This document shows, in pieces, positions 7,321-8,676 of a stretch of 8,676 nt of DNA; positions within the stretch are counted from its first letter, which is position 1, and each line of letters opens with the position of its first letter. This stretch comes from Eubacteriales bacterium. GTDB taxonomy: Bacteria; Bacillota; Clostridia; Peptostreptococcales; Acidaminobacteraceae. A program made the position numbers and the translations under genes. The stretch is from contig DAOURC010000021.1 of NCBI GenBank assembly GCA_030625285.1, positions 1 through 8,676 of the forward strand. Reading direction: 5' to 3'. The notes under the pieces were generated by a model. That model worked only from the letters and a program-made list of their open reading frames with translations. It made no database searches and had not been told where the DNA came from.

Positions 7321-7731
7321 CTATATATTTATTGCAATTTCCAGTCTAGTATATTTACCTGATTCCGAAGTAATAGAAAATTCGTCTGAGCATTTTTTGA
7401 TATTTGGAAGACCCATACCTGCACCAAAGCCCATCTCTCTTATTTCGTGAGTTGCAGTCGAAAACCCTTCTTTCATAGCAAGATCGATATTGTTGATACC
7501 AGGTCCTTTATCGAGTGCAATGATCTTTATAGAATTTTCTTGAACATATAATATTATTTTTCCACCATAAGAGTGTATTGCAATATTTATTTCAGCTTCA
7601 TATATTGCAATTGATGCTCTTCTGATAATTTTTGAATCAATGCCTAACAGTTTAAGAACTTTTTTTATATTGCTTGATGCTTCACCGGCTGTTGAAAAAT
7701 CGAGATTGGAAATAGTGTATTCAAATTTCAT
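7321..7731 (-). CDS. RsbT/RsbW-like serine/threonine kinase or anti-sigma-type ATPase
   Basis: This 136-residue protein is a single GHKL ATPase domain of the RsbW/RsbT/SpoIIAB class. The N box is E45-x3-N49 (IYEAEINIAIHSYGG), the G1 box is DKGPGI (74-79) and the G2 region is GFGAGMGLPNIKK (101-113). The DKGPGI box and the FST...GAGMGLPN arrangement look more like RsbT, a switch kinase, than a classical anti-sigma factor. Family members phosphorylate a serine or threonine on a STAS-domain partner or hold a sigma factor. Neither a STAS gene nor a sigma gene is in the window, so the target must be elsewhere or be an operon product. Its ATG overlaps the stop of the DRTGG gene before it by one base (TAATG), and 11 bases separate it from the hydrogenase-like gene. 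This packing argues that it acts with both. ATPase family is certain; kinase target unknown. Confidence 0.88.
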   Translation of the reverse strand: MKFEYTISNLDFSTAGEASSNIKKVLKLLGIDSKIIRRASIAIYEAEINIAIHSYGGKIILYVQENSIKIIALDKGPGINNIDLAMKEGFSTATHEIREMGFGAGMGLPNIKKCSDEFSITSESGKYTRLEIAINI

Positions 7732-8081
7732 TATACTCTAATTCCTCTCATTCCTTTTTGATATAGAATACCTGTTGCATCAAACATTGATATACTCGTA
7801 GAGAGTAATACTATATCGTTATCAGCAGCCATCTCAATAATATCATTAGTAGGGTTTTTACCTCTAACAAAAATTATTAATTTGAGATCGATCATTTCGG
7901 CGGTTCTGATTACTTGTTGATTACAAAGGCCGGTAATAAGCAATGTTTGGTCATCTTTAACAAAAGCAAGCACATCACTCATTAAATCGCTACTGAATGC
8001 TTTTGTGAAATTATAATTTTGTTGAATTTCCCCTGTAATTATATCGCAGTGGATTTCTTTTATAATCTGGTTGAGATTCAT
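7731..8081 (-). CDS. DRTGG-domain protein, first gene of the regulatory operon
   Basis: This 116-residue soluble protein consists of one DRTGG-type domain. The visible pattern is an N-terminal MNLNQIIKEIHCDIITG segment, MSDVLAFV, LLITGLCNQQVIRTAEMIDL and a closing NDIVLLSTSISMFDATGILY. Like its paralogue further down the operon it lacks the literal DRTGG residues, and its biochemical ligand is unknown. The ATG at 8081-8079 is well supported by GGAGG (complement of 8086-8090) five bases upstream. An extended -10 promoter on the same strand lies at 8113-8121, and a Rex-like palindrome lies over the predicted transcription start. Its stop overlaps the start of the RsbT-like gene by one base. Proteins of this type commonly sit beside hydrogenase-linked regulatory genes in Clostridia, as I recall, which fits a sensing or adaptor role more than an enzymatic one. 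Confidence 0.85.
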   Translation of the reverse strand: MNLNQIIKEIHCDIITGEIQQNYNFTKAFSSDLMSDVLAFVKDDQTLLITGLCNQQVIRTAEMIDLKLIIFVRGKNPTNDIIEMAADNDIVLLSTSISMFDATGILYQKGMRGIRV

Positions 8082-8085
8082 ATAA

Positions 8086-8090
8086 CCTCC
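8086..8090 (-). promoter_or_regulatory. Ribosome binding site of the regulatory operon
   Basis: GGAGG on the minus strand lies five bases before the ATG of the first DRTGG gene and fixes its start. Confidence 0.8.
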
Positions 8091-8093
8091 ATA

Positions 8094-8111
8094 TAGTTAA
8101 ATATTTAACAT
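8094..8111. promoter_or_regulatory. Candidate Rex operator over the start of the regulatory operon
   Basis: The sequence TAGTTAAATATTTAACAT contains a perfect 14-bp palindrome (8096-8109). It matches 12 of the 14 specified bases of the clostridial Rex consensus TTGTTAA-N4-TTAACAA, including the whole GTTAA-N4-TTAAC core. It covers the predicted transcription start (about 8106) of the minus-strand operon, a classic place for a repressor. Rex releases DNA when NADH is high, so this would tie the operon to redox state. Binding is inferred from the match only. Confidence 0.5.
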
Positions 8112-8112
8112 G

Positions 8113-8121
8113 ATTATAACA
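8113..8121 (-). promoter_or_regulatory. Extended -10 promoter of the regulatory operon
   Basis: Read on the minus strand, TGT is followed by TATAAT (complement of 8113-8118), giving an extended -10 element. No good -35 hexamer is seen at 16-18 bp, only a T-rich stretch. The predicted start is near 8106. A short inverted repeat ATAAC-ATA-GTTAT (8116-8128) overlaps the element. Confidence 0.6.
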
Positions 8122-8172
8122 TAGTTATCAAGTAAAAAAACACTATTGGGCAAAAAAATATGAAATTTGCAG

Positions 8173-8209
8173 TAGATTAATAAAAATTTAACAAATTATC
8201 GTTAATCTA
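8173..8209. promoter_or_regulatory. 8-bp inverted repeat just upstream of the nuoE-like promoter
   Basis: TAGATTAA (8173-8180) and its exact reverse complement TTAATCTA (8202-8209) are separated by 21 bases. The right arm abuts the -35 hexamer at 8210. The arms may be two half-sites for a dimeric regulator or an activator site. In such AT-rich DNA chance is possible. Confidence 0.35.
8177..8194. promoter_or_regulatory. Second candidate Rex operator, upstream of the nuoE-like gene
   Basis: TTAATAA-AAAT-TTAACAA matches 12 of the 14 specified bases of TTGTTAA-N4-TTAACAA, with one perfect half-site (8188-8194) and one with two mismatches. It lies about 15 bp upstream of the -35 element. It is weaker than the site at 8094-8111 because its core is not symmetrical. 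Confidence 0.35.
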
Positions 8210-8238
8210 TTCACAAAACAAAAAAAGTGTATTATACT
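8210..8238 (+). promoter_or_regulatory. Sigma-A-type promoter of the nuoE-like operon
   Basis: The -35 element TTCACA (8210-8215) and the -10 element TATACT (8233-8238) are separated by the ideal 17 bp, each one base from consensus. The predicted start is near 8245, giving a leader of about 36 nt. It diverges from the regulatory operon promoter, whose -10 is about 95 bp away. Confidence 0.75.
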
Positions 8239-8253
8239 GTACAAGTCTAATAA

Positions 8254-8267
8254 TTCGGTAAACCGAA
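8254..8267 (+). promoter_or_regulatory. Small leader hairpin next to the ribosome binding site of the nuoE-like gene
   Basis: TTCGG (8254-8258) pairs with CCGAA (8263-8267) around a TAAA loop. It would form about 10 nt from the predicted mRNA 5' end, and its last two bases are the first two of the AAAGGAGG ribosome site (8266-8273). It may protect the 5' end or modulate initiation; the stem is only 5 bp. Confidence 0.35.
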
Positions 8268-8280
8268 AGGAGGAAAAAGT

Positions 8281-8676
8281 TTGAAAAATGCAAAGGGTAA
8301 ATTCGTTGATTTAGATACGAAAAAACTAGATGTTGAAAAACTTAAAGAATTGGATGCATATATTGAATCTTTAGAAGATAAGGAAGGTAATCTGATTCAT
8401 GTGCTTCACAAGGGGCAAAGTTTGTTTGGCTATTTACCAGAAAATTTACAGCTTTATATTTCTAGGAAAATAGATCTTCCTGCATCAAAAGTTAATGGTG
8501 TTGTAAGTTTCTATTCGTTTTTCACGCAAAAGCCAAGAGGAAAGCATACTATCAGTATGTGTATGGGAACAGCGTGTTATGTTAAAGGCGCCGACAAAAT
8601 TTTCGATGCTTTTAAAGCTGAGTTAAATGTTGGAAACAATGAAATGACTGAAGACAAAATGTTTACATTAAAAGAC
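8281..8676 (+). CDS. NuoE/HydC/HndA-family [2Fe-2S] thioredoxin-like subunit, partial at the window end
   Basis: An open frame of 132 codons starts at TTG 8281-8283 and runs off the right edge. The start is fixed by AAAGGAGG (8266-8273) with seven bases of spacing. The nearby ATG at 8288 is out of frame and stops after eight codons. After a lysine-rich leader of about 20 residues come the helical N-domain with YLPENLQLYI, LPASKVNGVVSFYSFF (residues 66-81) and the first [2Fe-2S] cysteine pair, C94 and C99 (CMGTACYVKGA). The second pair would lie beyond the window. Family members are about 160 residues long and pass electrons with a NuoF-type NAD/FMN subunit in complex I, in NAD-linked formate dehydrogenases and in electron-bifurcating [FeFe]-hydrogenases (HydABC, Hnd). 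The divergent hydrogenase-like regulatory operon favours a hydrogenase, but no NuoF or HydA gene is visible to confirm it. A strong promoter with a possible Rex site lies upstream. Confidence 0.92.
   Translation, partial: MKNAKGKFVDLDTKKLDVEKLKELDAYIESLEDKEGNLIHVLHKGQSLFGYLPENLQLYISRKIDLPASKVNGVVSFYSFFTQKPRGKHTISMCMGTACYVKGADKIFDAFKAELNVGNNEMTEDKMFTLKD

Noticed and set aside
8082..8280. Small gene or regulatory RNA in the divergent region
   Set aside because: The region is AT-rich with many stops and is well explained by two promoters and operator-like palindromes. No convincing short coding frame with a ribosome site other than the nuoE-like start was found.
8288..8290. ATG start for the gene at the right end
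   Set aside because: This ATG is in another frame and meets a stop after eight codons. The TTG at 8281 is in the frame that encodes the NuoE-like protein and has the better ribosome site.

Overview
The window is AT-rich DNA with strong AGGAGG-type ribosome binding sites, long A tracts, TTG and GTG starts, and genes typical of anaerobic, amino-acid or sugar fermenting Clostridia (Bacillota). The markers are an acyl-CoA dehydratase activase-like protein, a [FeFe]-hydrogenase-like iron-sulfur protein, a NuoE/HydC-type subunit and DRTGG-domain proteins. The species cannot be named from the sequence alone.

Layout. Positions 1-1087 hold the 3' part of a large acyl-CoA dehydratase activase-type gene (+), closed by a hairpin. 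An extended -10 promoter then drives a single gene at 1182-4478 (+). It encodes a 1098-residue membrane receptor with an extracytoplasmic Cache-type sensor, three tandem PAS domains, GGDEF and HD-GYP, so it should read a signal into c-di-GMP turnover. It ends in a bidirectional terminator at 4467-4501, which it shares with a convergent operon.

That operon (- strand, 8081 down to 4489) has six tightly packed genes. In transcription order they are a DRTGG protein, an RsbT/RsbW-like ATPase/kinase, a 419-aa [FeFe]-hydrogenase-like protein that keeps the H-cluster cysteines, a second DRTGG protein, a PHP phosphoesterase, and a HATPase protein without a phosphoacceptor domain. None looks like a major metabolic enzyme. 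Together they look like a sensory and regulatory module for hydrogen or redox metabolism.

Across a 199-bp divergent control region, a NuoE/HydC/HndA-family gene starts at 8281 (+) and runs off the window. It probably begins the operon for a multisubunit NAD-linked hydrogenase or formate dehydrogenase, although those further genes are not visible. The control region holds a good sigma-A promoter for nuoE, an extended -10 promoter for the regulatory operon, and two sequences close to the clostridial Rex operator (TTGTTAA-N4-TTAACAA). The best of these lies over the predicted start of the regulatory operon. The likely logic, which is inference, is that NADH/NAD+ state controls both operons through Rex, while the hydrogenase-like protein and its kinase/phosphoesterase partners add an H2 or electron-carrier sensing layer.

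No tRNA, rRNA, CRISPR, insertion sequence or prophage gene was seen. No stretch longer than 300 bases lacks a gene.
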